Origin: Planctomycetota bacterium
GTDB taxonomy: Bacteria > Planctomycetota > Phycisphaerae > WQYP01
DNA: 49,975 bases
Reading direction: 5' to 3'
Assembly: GCA_021790385.1 (NCBI GenBank)
Contig: JAJYDW010000026.1
Span: 1-49,975, forward strand
The position numbers and the translations under genes were made by a program. Below, one piece after another: positions 16,965-25,228 of this stretch. The first letter of the stretch is position 1, and each line of letters begins with the position of its first letter. The notes beneath the pieces are model-generated. The model saw only the letters and a program-made list of their open reading frames with translations, was not told where the DNA came from and searched no databases.

Positions 16965-19427
16965 TCACATCGGCACTCCAAGAGCGAAGCTTACATACTC
17001 GATGTGGTCCTGCGGGCCATGCAGAAACGGATACGCAAAGTCAACGCCCAGCGGCAAAGATCCCAAAAATGGGATGGTGATTCGGAAGCCAAAGCCCGCA
17101 TCCGCCCGTATTTGCCCCAGGTGCACGTTGGATTCCACATCGCCCGTGTCCAAAAACACTACACCTCGCAGCAATTTCTCATAAATGGGGAAATTGATCT
17201 CTTCCGTGGTGGTGGCCAGAAAGTTGCCGCCCACCGGGTCCAGCAGCGGTCCCACCCGCGGTGAAACGCCCTGGTAGGTAAAACCGCGCAGCGATCCAAT
17301 GCCACCGGCATAAAATCGCTCGAAAAATACCGAATGTCCCCACGGAATAAACCCGGTTTCAGCATGCCACAAAAACACCGTCTTGCGATCAAAAAGATCT
17401 TTATATATGGTGTGGTAGTACGAAAATGATAGATCGATTTTTGTGAAATCATACTGACCACCCATGGCTCCGTACTGTTCCAACGAAGCTGCCGCCACTA
17501 CGCCGCGGGTTGGAAAAATCGTACTGTTGGTGGTGTCGTACGCAATGCCAGGCTTGATGCTGGTAAGCAAATGCATACCTTGCTGAGCAAAAATCTGGGG
17601 TGCGGAATCCGGCTCGTTTGGGTCAAAGCCTGGTGGGCCTACATCAGTGACGCTGCTGGTTCCCACCTCTTCCACCCGAAATGCCGTCGTCACCTGAATG
17701 TGGTTGCCGAAGCGACGCCCTAAAGTTACCCGGTCGCCCGCACGATCTAAGTCGTAGGAATTGAAGATTTCCGTGAAGTAATACGCACTATTGCGAAAAC
17801 TGTAGGGGCTATCCCATAAATAAGGCTCGGCAAAGGTCACCTTATATAACTGAAATTGGGTACCCGGTTCCAGCAGAACCTGGAAAAACTGGCCATTGCC
17901 TTTGAATGCTTGGCCGCGCATCAATTCTCCCAGCGAGTGTGGCCACGCCGTGATATCAAAATTCTGCTGAGAAAAACTTACCTGCCCCAGCAAACCGGCA
18001 CTGGTGGATACCCCAGCGCCAACCATAAAACGTCCCGTCTGGCCCTGCTGCAAGCTTACCAGGGCATTGCGGGTTTCCGGCTGATTACCCACCGGCGTGA
18101 TGGTGGCGTGCGGAAACAACTGCGTGTCCTTGATTCGGCTGATGGAGTGTCGCACCGCCACCGTGTCATACAGCCGGCCTGGATACATTCGCAGTGCCCG
18201 ACGCACCACGTGGTCCTGCACCTGGGTATTACCTCGAATGATCACTCGACCCACGTGGTAAGACAGGCCCTGGGTAATATAAAAAGTCAGATTAGCAATG
18301 CCTGGGCGACGCGAATAACCGAACTTCGGAACCACGTGGCTGTAAATATAACCGGCCCGGTCATAGAGATCCGCCACTTTATGTTTGGCAGCCTCAATCA
18401 AATCTTGATTCCAGTAGGTTCCGCTTTTCAGGCGGATTTTGGACAGCAAAAGCGGTGTGGAGAAAACCGTGTTCCCCTGAAAATGAATCCATCCGATACG
18501 ATAGCGCGTGCCGGCGTGAATGATGTACTCCACCACCACGTGCCGCAGATTCGGTGCAAATTTAAGGTGATAAGCCACCCGGCAATCCAGATAACCACGC
18601 TTGGCATAAAGCCGCCGAAAGGTGGTCAGGTCCGTGTTCAGATCGTTGTAGTCCAACAGGCCCTGTCGGATAAACCAGAAGTGCGACGATGTCTGGGCCT
18701 TGAAGTGCATGTACCAACTGGGATAGGCGATATTGCCGATAAAACGGACGGCAGAGATAACCACCTTCGGGCCTTCGGTTATTTCATACCGCACCACGCC
18801 GCGGGTCAATGCCTTTTTATCCAATTTTACGCGGGCAAACAAATAGCCCTTGCGCCGGTACAGGTCGCGGATGGCCCGCATGTCGGTGTGGAAGATAAAT
18901 GGATCAATGGGTCCGCCGACTTTGGCCAGGATTAGCTCATGCAACGCCCGATTTTTCACATGCCGATTGCCGACCAATTCCACAGCTTTGATGCGCGGTC
19001 GTTCCTGCACAATATACCGTACAATCACCTGGTGGTTGGCGGTGGGTATGATTTCCGCCTTGACTGTCTTAAATCTCCCCAGCGATGCGATGGAACGCAC
19101 ATCCACATTCACCAGCGCCCGGTGATAGACGGCACCGGGCAGGACCCGTATCTGATTTAAAATGGTCGTACGGTCCGAAGGCAGATTGCCGCGCAATTCC
19201 ACCCGCGCCACGGGCCACCCTGAAAGCGGTCCGGGTGGGGTGATCTGATGATGGCTGACTGGTTTGATCTTGGCAGGACGTGTGGTCACAGTAGCCGCCC
19301 GAACCATGCCCGTTGTTATCGCAACGGCCGCCAGTCCCAGCAAAGCCACCAGTGCCACACCTGTACCCACGGTTATCCTTTCAGGCGTGGACCGCGAAGG
19401 CTTGTTTATGCGTTTGTTAAAGTCCAT
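16965..19427 (-). CDS. bamA: Outer-membrane protein assembly factor BamA
   Basis: About 820 residues. It is the core of the machinery that folds beta-barrel proteins into the outer membrane. I start at ATG 19427 (AAGG upstream), giving a basic N-terminus and a membrane/signal segment (GTGVALVALLGLAAVAITTGM). Five POTRA-like repeats follow, e.g. VELRGNLPSDRTTILNQIRVLPGAVY, VELVGNRHVKNRALHELILAKVGGPI and VIIRGNTQVQDHVVRRALRMYPGRLYD. The C-terminal 16-stranded barrel shows FFERFYAGGIGSLRGF, the conserved (V/I)RGF-type loop motif, and ends FALGVPM. It heads the envelope gene block, with skp about 170 nt downstream. Confidence 0.93.
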   Translation of the reverse strand: MDFNKRINKPSRSTPERITVGTGVALVALLGLAAVAITTGMVRAATVTTRPAKIKPVSHHQITPPGPLSGWPVARVELRGNLPSDRTTILNQIRVLPGAVYHRALVNVDVRSIASLGRFKTVKAEIIPTANHQVIVRYIVQERPRIKAVELVGNRHVKNRALHELILAKVGGPIDPFIFHTDMRAIRDLYRRKGYLFARVKLDKKALTRGVVRYEITEGPKVVISAVRFIGNIAYPSWYMHFKAQTSSHFWFIRQGLLDYNDLNTDLTTFRRLYAKRGYLDCRVAYHLKFAPNLRHVVVEYIIHAGTRYRIGWIHFQGNTVFSTPLLLSKIRLKSGTYWNQDLIEAAKHKVADLYDRAGYIYSHVVPKFGYSRRPGIANLTFYITQGLSYHVGRVIIRGNTQVQDHVVRRALRMYPGRLYDTVAVRHSISRIKDTQLFPHATITPVGNQPETRNALVSLQQGQTGRFMVGAGVSTSAGLLGQVSFSQQNFDITAWPHSLGELMRGQAFKGNGQFFQVLLEPGTQFQLYKVTFAEPYLWDSPYSFRNSAYYFTEIFNSYDLDRAGDRVTLGRRFGNHIQVTTAFRVEEVGTSSVTDVGPPGFDPNEPDSAPQIFAQQGMHLLTSIKPGIAYDTTNSTIFPTRGVVAAASLEQYGAMGGQYDFTKIDLSFSYYHTIYKDLFDRKTVFLWHAETGFIPWGHSVFFERFYAGGIGSLRGFTYQGVSPRVGPLLDPVGGNFLATTTEEINFPIYEKLLRGVVFLDTGDVESNVHLGQIRADAGFGFRITIPFLGSLPLGVDFAYPFLHGPQDHIEYVSFALGVPM

Positions 19428-19671
19428 GGAGACCTTTTTTACAGTGCCATCCAAATTTTGAGTTTGCCGCGGGAAGCCAATTCCAATCCTTCCCTCTTTT
19501 GGGCAGGTTCGTAGTGTACCGGCATAACGCGCAAAAGTGAATTCAATTCGATCTGCGGCGAGCGTGCATGGATACGGTTTTCCTGCGGGGATGGATTTGC
19601 GAGTTATGGATCAACGCGAGCAGGAGGGCACAACCCGAGCCGCCAATGGGTACAACGAAGCGGTCATTTGG

Positions 19672-19677
19672 TATAAT
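19672..19677 (+). promoter_or_regulatory. Probable -10 box for the SIMPL protein gene
   Basis: Perfect TATAAT with no clear -35 box. It stands 6 nt before an in-frame ATG at 19684 and 54 nt before the SD-led ATG at 19732. Because it lies inside the longest open frame, it argues that translation does not begin upstream of 19684. Confidence 0.35.
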
Positions 19678-19731
19678 GTTGGCATGGCCGAAAATGGATT
19701 TTCGGCGGTGGATAAATTAGAGGCTTTTGTC

Positions 19732-20499
19732 ATGGATGATGAAAACCAGCAACGAAGCATGAAACTGCCGTCGCGTGTGGTGGTTACCTTGCGTGCCGGG
19801 GGAATTCTGGCTGCAGCAAATATTGTTTGCGCGATTATTATTGCAATGGCTTATGTGCATGTGCGGCAGCCCGCCAAAACACTTAGTGTTACCGGTCAGG
19901 CTACGAAGAATATCCAGTCAAATCTTATTATTTGGACCGCCCAGGTTACCGGTTCCAATGCCAATCGCGAAAAGGCTTTTGCAATCTTACAGTCAGGAAT
20001 GAAAACTACCCTGTCCTATCTGGCCGCCCGGCGTATTGCACCGCGTAGTATTCAGGTTTCGTCCATCAGCAGCATCGCGAATTATAAACGCGACAAGCAG
20101 GGACACCTGACTCACACGATCAGCGGCTGGGATTTGCGCCAGTCCGTTACCGTAACCAGTCATCAGGTTTTGCACGTGGCCCGGGTAGGGCGGCAGATTA
20201 CTGATCTGATCAATCAGGGAGTACAAATTGATTCTCGCTCGCCAAAGTATATATATACAAAGTTGGCAAGCCTGAAACTTGTGATGCTGGCGGCGGCTAC
20301 CAGAGACGCCAAAGATCGCGCGACGCAGATTGCCAATAACGGCGGAGCTCGCATCAGCCGTCTGCTGGATGCCAGCATGGGCGTTATGCAGATCGACCCG
20401 GCTTATTCCACCAATGTTTCGTGGCAGGGCAACGATGATACAACTTCTTATAAAAAAGTGGTGATTGCAGTTATTCACGCGGACTTTCTTTTGAAGTAG
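19732..20499 (+). CDS. SIMPL (DUF541) domain membrane-anchored protein
   Basis: About 255 residues from ATG 19732, preceded by TAGAGG (19718-19723) at 8 nt. An in-frame ATG at 19684, 6 nt after a TATAAT, would add 16 residues and could be a leaderless start. A single membrane span (GGILAAANIVCAIIIAMAYV) is followed by the SIMPL domain: KTLSVTGQATKNIQSNLIIWTAQV, a central region with GWDLRQSVTVTS, and the C-terminal AAATRDAKDRATQIANNGGARISRLLDASMG, the most conserved part of the family. SIMPL proteins form periplasmic oligomers; their molecular role is not settled. Interest in this copy is low. Confidence 0.82.
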   Translation: MDDENQQRSMKLPSRVVVTLRAGGILAAANIVCAIIIAMAYVHVRQPAKTLSVTGQATKNIQSNLIIWTAQVTGSNANREKAFAILQSGMKTTLSYLAARRIAPRSIQVSSISSIANYKRDKQGHLTHTISGWDLRQSVTVTSHQVLHVARVGRQITDLINQGVQIDSRSPKYIYTKLASLKLVMLAAATRDAKDRATQIANNGGARISRLLDASMGVMQIDPAYSTNVSWQGNDDTTSYKKVVIAVIHADFLLK

Positions 20500-20521
20500 G
20501 GGGCCGTGGAGGGGGATATTC

Positions 20522-21262
20522 ATGATGACTTACCCCTTTGGCGGCAAGGGGGGCATTGCTTATGCAATAACGGCTCTGGCTTTGATGGGTGGATGGCATT
20601 TTTTAAGGACACACCGCTACACCGAACTGATTCTGTTGATCGGGCCATTTGTGGCCACCTTTGGCGCGGCATGGCTGCATTTGTATCCATTTGCAGGTAA
20701 GGCGCGGGTAGAGCAACACCTGGTTCCATCTATTGCGATACTGGCTGCCGCTGGTTTGATGGGCCTGCTGGCCCTGATATCACGAACAGGGAAGAATTTG
20801 GCAGTAGTCCGCGGCGGACCTCTGGTGTGGTCGGGTCTGCTGATAATCCTGGCGGTGGTGAGTATGGGTATTGATACCGTGCATCCTTACCGATGGGTGG
20901 GTTCACAGGTAGCCAGAAGGGAAGTGCAAACGGTCCTGAGCCGCGCTACGGCCCGCAACAAAATAGTTTTTTGGAGTGATGGCACCGGGCAATCCAGAGA
21001 ATTGCTGTGGTACATAACAGTGCAGCGACAGGCGGCATGGTCTGCAGTGGCGAATCCAACATGGCTGGCAACCGCGGGACATGGCATCTGGTTGTTAACG
21101 GCCACGCAAAATCCGGTTCGCGTGAGGGAGCTGCGGCATCGGTTTGTCCCCGCCCAGGAGCATATTCAGATTATTGCTGGCCGTAAGCGGCGCTTACGGC
21201 CAGGATGGCCTCCGGGTTACTGCCAGATTTTTCATCTCGTTGCGCTACCACGGCCGAGGTGA
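20522..21262 (+). CDS. Membrane protein resembling the C-terminal part of a family-39-type glycosyltransferase
   Basis: A 246-residue protein with about four hydrophobic segments in the first 130 residues and a soluble C-terminal part. The stretch FGAAWLHLYPFAGKARVEQHLVPSIAILAAAGL looks like the final membrane region of planctomycete GT39/ArnT-like proteins, where YPYGG-A-R precedes a last helix bundle. Full-length relatives should be around 500-600 residues and begin with catalytic Asp-containing loops; none is present here, and the gene upstream ends only 22 nt earlier. Yet GGAGGGGG at 20508-20515 sits 6 nt before the ATG, so the fragment may be translated. Either a decayed gene or a cut-down derivative. 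Confidence 0.5.
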   Translation: MMTYPFGGKGGIAYAITALALMGGWHFLRTHRYTELILLIGPFVATFGAAWLHLYPFAGKARVEQHLVPSIAILAAAGLMGLLALISRTGKNLAVVRGGPLVWSGLLIILAVVSMGIDTVHPYRWVGSQVARREVQTVLSRATARNKIVFWSDGTGQSRELLWYITVQRQAAWSAVANPTWLATAGHGIWLLTATQNPVRVRELRHRFVPAQEHIQIIAGRKRRLRPGWPPGYCQIFHLVALPRPR

Positions 21263-21278
21263 CCGGGTCCGCATCGGT

Positions 21279-21310
21279 TTATCTTTTTGGATAAATCCAT
21301 TATCTTTTTG
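21279..21310 (+). repeat. Tandem 11-nt repeat upstream of sucC
   Basis: TTATCTTTTTG occurs at 21279-21289 and again at 21300-21310. The copies start exactly 21 nt apart, two turns of B-DNA, in the 73-nt spacer in front of sucCD. The spacing suits two protein molecules on one face of the helix; no protein is identified. Confidence 0.5.
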
Positions 21311-21335
21311 AAAGTATTGTATTTAAGGAGTTGAA

Positions 21336-22505
21336 TTGAAAATTCATGAATATCAGGCTCGCGAGCTTTTGGCTAAGGCGGGCATTGCGGTTCCGCCGGC
21401 CCGGGTGGTCGAATCAGCGGCCGAGGTGGCTGCGGCGTTTGATAGCAATGCCGTGCCGTTGCAGGTGGTCAAGGCTCAGGTATTTGCCGGCGGACGAGGC
21501 AAGGCAGGTTTTGTGAAACTGGTGAAATCGGCAGCCGAGGCGCAGGTGGCGGCGGATTTCATGTTCAAAAATCGCATGGTCAGTGTGCAAACTGGTCCGG
21601 AGGGGATTGCGGTAAAAAAAGTGCTCATTGCCGCCGCAGTGGATATTGCCCATGAATACTATATGGGGCTGGTGTTGGATCGCGCAAAGGCGACCGTAAG
21701 TGTCATCGCATCCGCCGAAGGCGGGGTGGAAATTGAAACGGTGGCCCACCAGCGACCGGAGGCCATTATACGCGAAGCTTTGCATCCAGCTTTGGGTTTG
21801 CAGGGGTTTGCGGCACGACGGGTGGCCGGACGGCTGGGCTTCACCGGCCGGCAGGCGTCTGAAGTGTCGCAGTTGCTGCTTAAATTGGCTGCGCTGTACG
21901 CTCAATATGATTGCTCCATTGTAGAAATCAATCCGTTGGTATTGACCAAAGATGGTAAAGTGCTGGCGATTGATGCCAAGATCAATTTTGATGACAGCGC
22001 GTTGTTTCGCCATCCGGATATTCTGGCGATGGCAGATCCGGCGGAACATGATCCATTGGAACTTCGCGCGTCCAAGGCCAATCTTAACTACATCAAGCTG
22101 GATGGTGATATTGCGTGCCTGGTAAACGGGGCCGGATTGGCGATGGCTACGATGGATGTGGTGCAACTGAATGGCGGCAAGCCGGCCAATTTTCTCGATG
22201 TTGGTGGCGGTGTAAAGCCTGAGGGGGCGGTGGAGGCCTTTCGAATACTGCTCTCGGACAGCAAAGTTCGGGGTGTTCTGGTCAATATTTTCGGGGGTAT
22301 TGCCCGCTGTGATCTTATTGCCGAAGCTCTGATTTCCGCGGGGCGGGAAGTGGGCTTCAAGGTGCCGGTGGTGGTGCGGCTGGAAGGCACGAATGTCCAG
22401 GCTGCCAGAGACATACTGGCCGGGGCCCGCAGTGAATTGCCGACGCTGCAAAGTGCAATGGACCTTAACGATGCGGCCAGGAAAATTGTCGCGGCCACAA
22501 GATAA
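21336..22505 (+). CDS. sucC: Succinate--CoA ligase (ADP-forming), beta subunit
   Basis: A 389-residue ATP-grasp subunit of the TCA-cycle enzyme that makes ATP from succinyl-CoA. The start is TTG 21336, with AAGGAG 5 nt upstream, giving the family N-terminus MKIHEYQARELLAKAGI. ATP-grasp motifs include VKAQVFAGGRGKAGFVKL, CSIVEINPLVLTKDGKVLAIDAKINFDD (metal-binding Asn and Asp) and the CoA/phosphate region FLDVGGGVKPEGAVEAF and GVLVNIFGGIARCDLIAE. It is followed after 51 nt by sucD. Two 11-nt repeats lie just upstream. Confidence 0.96.
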   Translation: MKIHEYQARELLAKAGIAVPPARVVESAAEVAAAFDSNAVPLQVVKAQVFAGGRGKAGFVKLVKSAAEAQVAADFMFKNRMVSVQTGPEGIAVKKVLIAAAVDIAHEYYMGLVLDRAKATVSVIASAEGGVEIETVAHQRPEAIIREALHPALGLQGFAARRVAGRLGFTGRQASEVSQLLLKLAALYAQYDCSIVEINPLVLTKDGKVLAIDAKINFDDSALFRHPDILAMADPAEHDPLELRASKANLNYIKLDGDIACLVNGAGLAMATMDVVQLNGGKPANFLDVGGGVKPEGAVEAFRILLSDSKVRGVLVNIFGGIARCDLIAEALISAGREVGFKVPVVVRLEGTNVQAARDILAGARSELPTLQSAMDLNDAARKIVAATR

Positions 22506-22556
22506 TCAAGCTTTGGACGAACCATACGCCCAACGCGGAACTGGAGAATAAAAAAC

Positions 22557-23456
22557 ATGTCGATTTTGGTGGATAAAAATACCCGGGTCATTTGCCAGGG
22601 AATAACCGGTGGCGGCGGGGGGGCATTTCATACCAAGGGTTGCCTGGATTACGGCACCCAAATGGTGGGTGGAACCAGCCCTGGCAAGGGTGGCACCAAA
22701 GATGCCAATGGTCTGCCCATCTTTGATACCGTGGAACAGGCACGTAAGGCCACGGGTGCGGATGCGACCATGATATTTGTGCCTCCGCCGTTTGCGGCAG
22801 ATGCCATATGTGAAGCAGCGGCGGAAGGCATTCGGCTGATTGTGGCCATTACGGAAGGTATTCCGGTACTGGATATGGTGCGTGCGAAAAAGTTTCTGGC
22901 GGAATTCGGTGATCAGGTTACACTGGTGGGCCCCAACTGCCCCGGTGTTATTACGCCCGGGGAGTGTAAGATCGGCATCATGCCCGGCTACATTCATACT
23001 CCGCCGGCACCGGGTAAACGGCGGGTGGGCATTATCTCTCGATCGGGCACGCTGACCTATGAAGCGGTATGGCAAACCACGCAATTGGGCTGGAGCCAAA
23101 GCACGTGTGTGGGCATCGGGGGAGATCCGGTGAAGGGGCTGGATTTTGTCGAAGTGCTGGCTATGTTCCAGGCGGATGTACAGACCGATGCCATTATCAT
23201 GATCGGTGAAATCGGCGGTACCGCGGAAGAAGCCGCCGCCGATTATGTTCAAAAACACGTAACCAAACCGGTGGCCGGTTTTATAGCCGGACGTACTGCA
23301 CCGCCGGGCAAACGCATGGGCCATGCTGGCGCGATTATCAGTGGCGGAGAAGGTACTGCTGAAAGTAAGATTCAGGCGATGCGTGCGGCGGGCATCACTG
23401 TGGCGGATTCACCGGCGGATATCGGCCGGGCATTGAATATGGCTATGCGGGGGTGA
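22557..23456 (+). CDS. sucD: Succinate--CoA ligase, alpha subunit
   Basis: A 299-residue CoA-binding partner of SucC, carrying the phosphohistidine. [26 protein letters not shown] is the N-terminal CoA site, [23 protein letters not shown] is conserved, and the catalytic His lies in [13 protein letters not shown] near the C-terminus. GGAG precedes the ATG by 11 nt. It is 4 nt from the next gene, so the downstream Fpg/Nei-like gene is probably co-transcribed and coupled. Confidence 0.96.
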   Translation: MSILVDKNTRVICQGITGGGGGAFHTKGCLDYGTQMVGGTSPGKGGTKDANGLPIFDTVEQARKATGADATMIFVPPPFAADAICEAAAEGIRLIVAITEGIPVLDMVRAKKFLAEFGDQVTLVGPNCPGVITPGECKIGIMPGYIHTPPAPGKRRVGIISRSGTLTYEAVWQTTQLGWSQSTCVGIGGDPVKGLDFVEVLAMFQADVQTDAIIMIGEIGGTAEEAAADYVQKHVTKPVAGFIAGRTAPPGKRMGHAGAIISGGEGTAESKIQAMRAAGITVADSPADIGRALNMAMRG

Positions 23457-23460
23457 ATAA

Positions 23461-24324
23461 ATGGATGGCCCACAGGTTAAAGCACTGGCCCACCGTTTGA
23501 GTGTGGCGGTCTGGGGCCATCGTGTGGACCGCGTTGACGTACCTGTGGATCGCTGGCAGGCCAATGTGTTGCTCAAACATTGCGCCGGACACCGCGTTCT
23601 TCGGATCTATTCGCATGGGTGCTGGCTGATCTGGAACTTTGAGCATGGCGTGAGTTGGTTGTGTTATCCGGTGCGGCGCTGGAGTTGGGAAATTGTAAAG
23701 GCCGGCGGTACTTTTATACGTGAGCCTATGGCCTGGGTCGCAGGTGCAACCACCGATGCCGCCCGCTCACGCGGCAGGCCGCTGATCCGCAGCCAGCTTG
23801 ATGATGGCCGCGAAATCGTCCTTTCTGGACGTCCTCTTTTTTTGACCTTGCTCACGCCGGAATTGTGGCGACATCCCCATCTGGCGGACATTGGTCCGGA
23901 TCCTCTGGCTGACGAATTGTCGATGGCGGATTGGCGTTTTCGATTGCGGCTTTTCGAAAAATCCACCATCGCCCGCGCTCTGCTGGATCAACGCGTGATG
24001 GCGGGAATCGCCAACCCATGGAAGTGCGAAATTTTGCATGCCGCCGGAGTGCATCCCGCGACACGTGCAATCGCTTTGAATAGCGGGCAAATTCAGCGGC
24101 TTGCGGCGGCCGCACAAGTCTGCCTGACGAAAGCATACCGGTATTATCTTGGTGATGTGCAGCAGGGCCGGCTGTGTGTCGTTTATGATTGTGCCGGTGA
24201 ACCATGCCAGGCCTGCGGCACCGCCATTACGGTAGATCGCAGTGGCCGTGATGGTCATTGGACCTGGTATTGTCCAAAATGCCAACGGGCTGATGGTGAA
24301 TCGCTGCTGTTTGACGACTGGTAA
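23461..24324 (+). CDS. Divergent Fpg/Nei-family DNA glycosylase-like protein without the N-terminal proline
   Basis: A 287-residue protein with the Fpg/Nei architecture. The helix-two-turn-helix region is KSTIARALLDQRVMAGIANPWKCEILHAAGVHP, matching the family GxGN-Y-EIL pattern only loosely, and a zinc finger closes the protein: Cys249/Cys252 (CQACG) and Cys271/Cys274 (CPKCQ). The N-terminus reads MDGPQVKAL where active enzymes have MPE(G/L)PEV: the catalytic Pro2 is missing and Glu3 is replaced. An in-frame TAA directly before the ATG excludes a longer start. The gene begins 4 nt after sucD, with GGGGGTGA as a likely SD. It may bind DNA without cutting, or use another nucleophile; both are inference. 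Confidence 0.8.
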   Translation: MDGPQVKALAHRLSVAVWGHRVDRVDVPVDRWQANVLLKHCAGHRVLRIYSHGCWLIWNFEHGVSWLCYPVRRWSWEIVKAGGTFIREPMAWVAGATTDAARSRGRPLIRSQLDDGREIVLSGRPLFLTLLTPELWRHPHLADIGPDPLADELSMADWRFRLRLFEKSTIARALLDQRVMAGIANPWKCEILHAAGVHPATRAIALNSGQIQRLAAAAQVCLTKAYRYYLGDVQQGRLCVVYDCAGEPCQACGTAITVDRSGRDGHWTWYCPKCQRADGESLLFDDW

Positions 24325-24379
24325 GCTCTGTCCGTGGTGCGGACAAGCGTTCGAGGGCGGTCGCGGATTGAGCCTGCCG

Positions 24380-24697
24380 TCAATGCATGGCATCGGGGCG
24401 CCCGGGTGGCGCTGCTGGAGGAGGGGGCGAGGTTGGCTGTTCTGTTGAGTCATGGAGCTTGCTTGTGGCCTGGGGAGGACCGCCCGGGCTTTCAGTTCCT
24501 GCCGGCGGATGCAATGGAGCTTGGCCTTCCAGCTTTTCCCGCTGGATGGCCTGATAAACTTCCTTGCGGTGGACGGGAATTGTATTGGGGGCATTAATGC
24601 CCAACCGCACCTTATCTCCGCGGACATCCACCACGGTGATTTCGATGTTGTCACCAATCATAATGCTCTGATCTCTCTGCCGTGAAAGTACAAGCAT
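24380..24697 (-). CDS. csrA: Carbon storage regulator CsrA with a proline-rich tail
   Basis: CsrA binds GGA-containing hairpins near ribosome-binding sites and alters translation. From ATG 24697 (AAGGAG 6 nt upstream) the protein is 105 residues. The first 62 or so are typical: [20 protein letters not shown], then [16 protein letters not shown] and [13 protein letters not shown], including the RNA-contacting Leu4-Ser5-Arg6 and the VHRxEV helix. The remaining about 40 residues form a Pro/Gly/Ser-rich disordered tail ([12 protein letters not shown]) not present in usual 60-70 residue CsrA. The leader holds two hairpins (24741-24757 and 24770-24787). Confidence 0.93.
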   Translation of the reverse strand: MLVLSRQRDQSIMIGDNIEITVVDVRGDKVRLGINAPNTIPVHRKEVYQAIQREKLEGQAPLHPPAGTESPGGPPQATSKLHDSTEQPTSPPPPAAPPGRPDAMH

Positions 24698-24740
24698 TGC
24701 CTGCTCCTTGGCTGACGAAATTAAAATCCCTGAGTTACAT

Positions 24741-24787
24741 GGCGGTAGGAGACCGCCTTCTTGTACCCACCCTCCTTGCATGGAGGG
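24741..24787 (-). promoter_or_regulatory. Two hairpins in the csrA leader
   Basis: Hairpin one: 6-bp stem GGCGGT/ACCGCC at 24741-24757; on the csrA strand its 5-nt loop is CTCCT, complementary to the AGGAG of the csrA Shine-Dalgarno sequence (24704-24709). Hairpin two: 6-bp stem CCCTCC/GGAGGG at 24770-24787 with a 6-nt loop. They could set up alternative pairing that masks the SD. This is a reading of base complementarity only. Confidence 0.4.
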
Positions 24788-25031
24788 CTATGCACCTGTT
24801 CACATTATAGCGTCGGCGGAATCAATATTCCGTCTGTCAATACTGTTATCGGGCTTTTGGCTTGGTTGGGCCAGTTTTTCCGGCTAAGGCCGTTTCGGAA
24901 GGTCAATTCGGCCGGTACTTCGAAAATCAGCGCAACGAAAAACCGCAACCCAAAGACCCGATCAAATCAGCCGGTTATAAAGGTATTTACAGTTGCGAGT
25001 GCGATTTCCGGCGTTTTTCAATCCTGGTCAA

Positions 25032-25121
25032 TCAGGAGCGGCTTTCGGATTCATCTAGGAGTGAATCAACCATTTGTTTTCCGCGGCACCTCCTTACTGC
25101 ACTCTGGGTGCGCTCATCCAT
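25032..25121 (-). CDS. Possible 29-residue small protein
   Basis: An ATG at 25121 opens 29 codons (MDERTQSAVRRCRGKQMVDS, then 9 more residues) and lies 5 nt after the GATAAT of a promoter-like sequence. No homology is recognised. A frame this short can arise by chance; it is listed only because of the promoter placement. Confidence 0.18.
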   Translation of the reverse strand: MDERTQSAVRRCRGKQMVDSLLDESESRS

Positions 25122-25126
25122 ACCTT

Positions 25127-25155
25127 ATTATCGGTTAAAATTGTGGAAAATTCAA
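25127..25155 (-). promoter_or_regulatory. Promoter-like sequence upstream of csrA
   Basis: Minus strand TTGAAT, 17-nt spacer, GATAAT (at 25127-25132). It points towards csrA, about 430 nt away, and could drive a long csrA leader or a small transcript. Confidence 0.35.
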
Positions 25156-25228
25156 GCCAAGATTGAACAATCCGAACTAGTGGAGTTATGCCTCAGGCCG
25201 GAGGTGCCAATGGGATCGATGCGCGACA

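Larger units (their letters stand above)
24788..25228 (-). other. Spacer between csrA and tag
   Basis: About 440 nt with no recognised gene. On the minus strand there is a promoter-like pair, TTGAAT and GATAAT, 17 nt apart (25127-25155), and downstream of it AAGGAGGT (25088-25095) and a 29-codon frame (25032-25121). Plus-strand open frames here have no family features. Confidence 0.35.

Noticed and set aside
17856..18935. Long plus-strand open frame opposite bamA
   Set aside because: Antisense shadow of the bamA codon bias; no start signals or recognisable domains.
21414..22451. Long open frame on the minus strand opposite sucC
   Set aside because: It is fully inside sucC, rich in His/Gln/Arg as expected from reverse-complemented GC-biased codons, and resembles nothing.
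23767..24657. 296-codon minus-strand frame over the Fpg-like gene and the end of csrA
   Set aside because: It conflicts with two well-supported genes and its sequence is low-complexity and unrecognisable.
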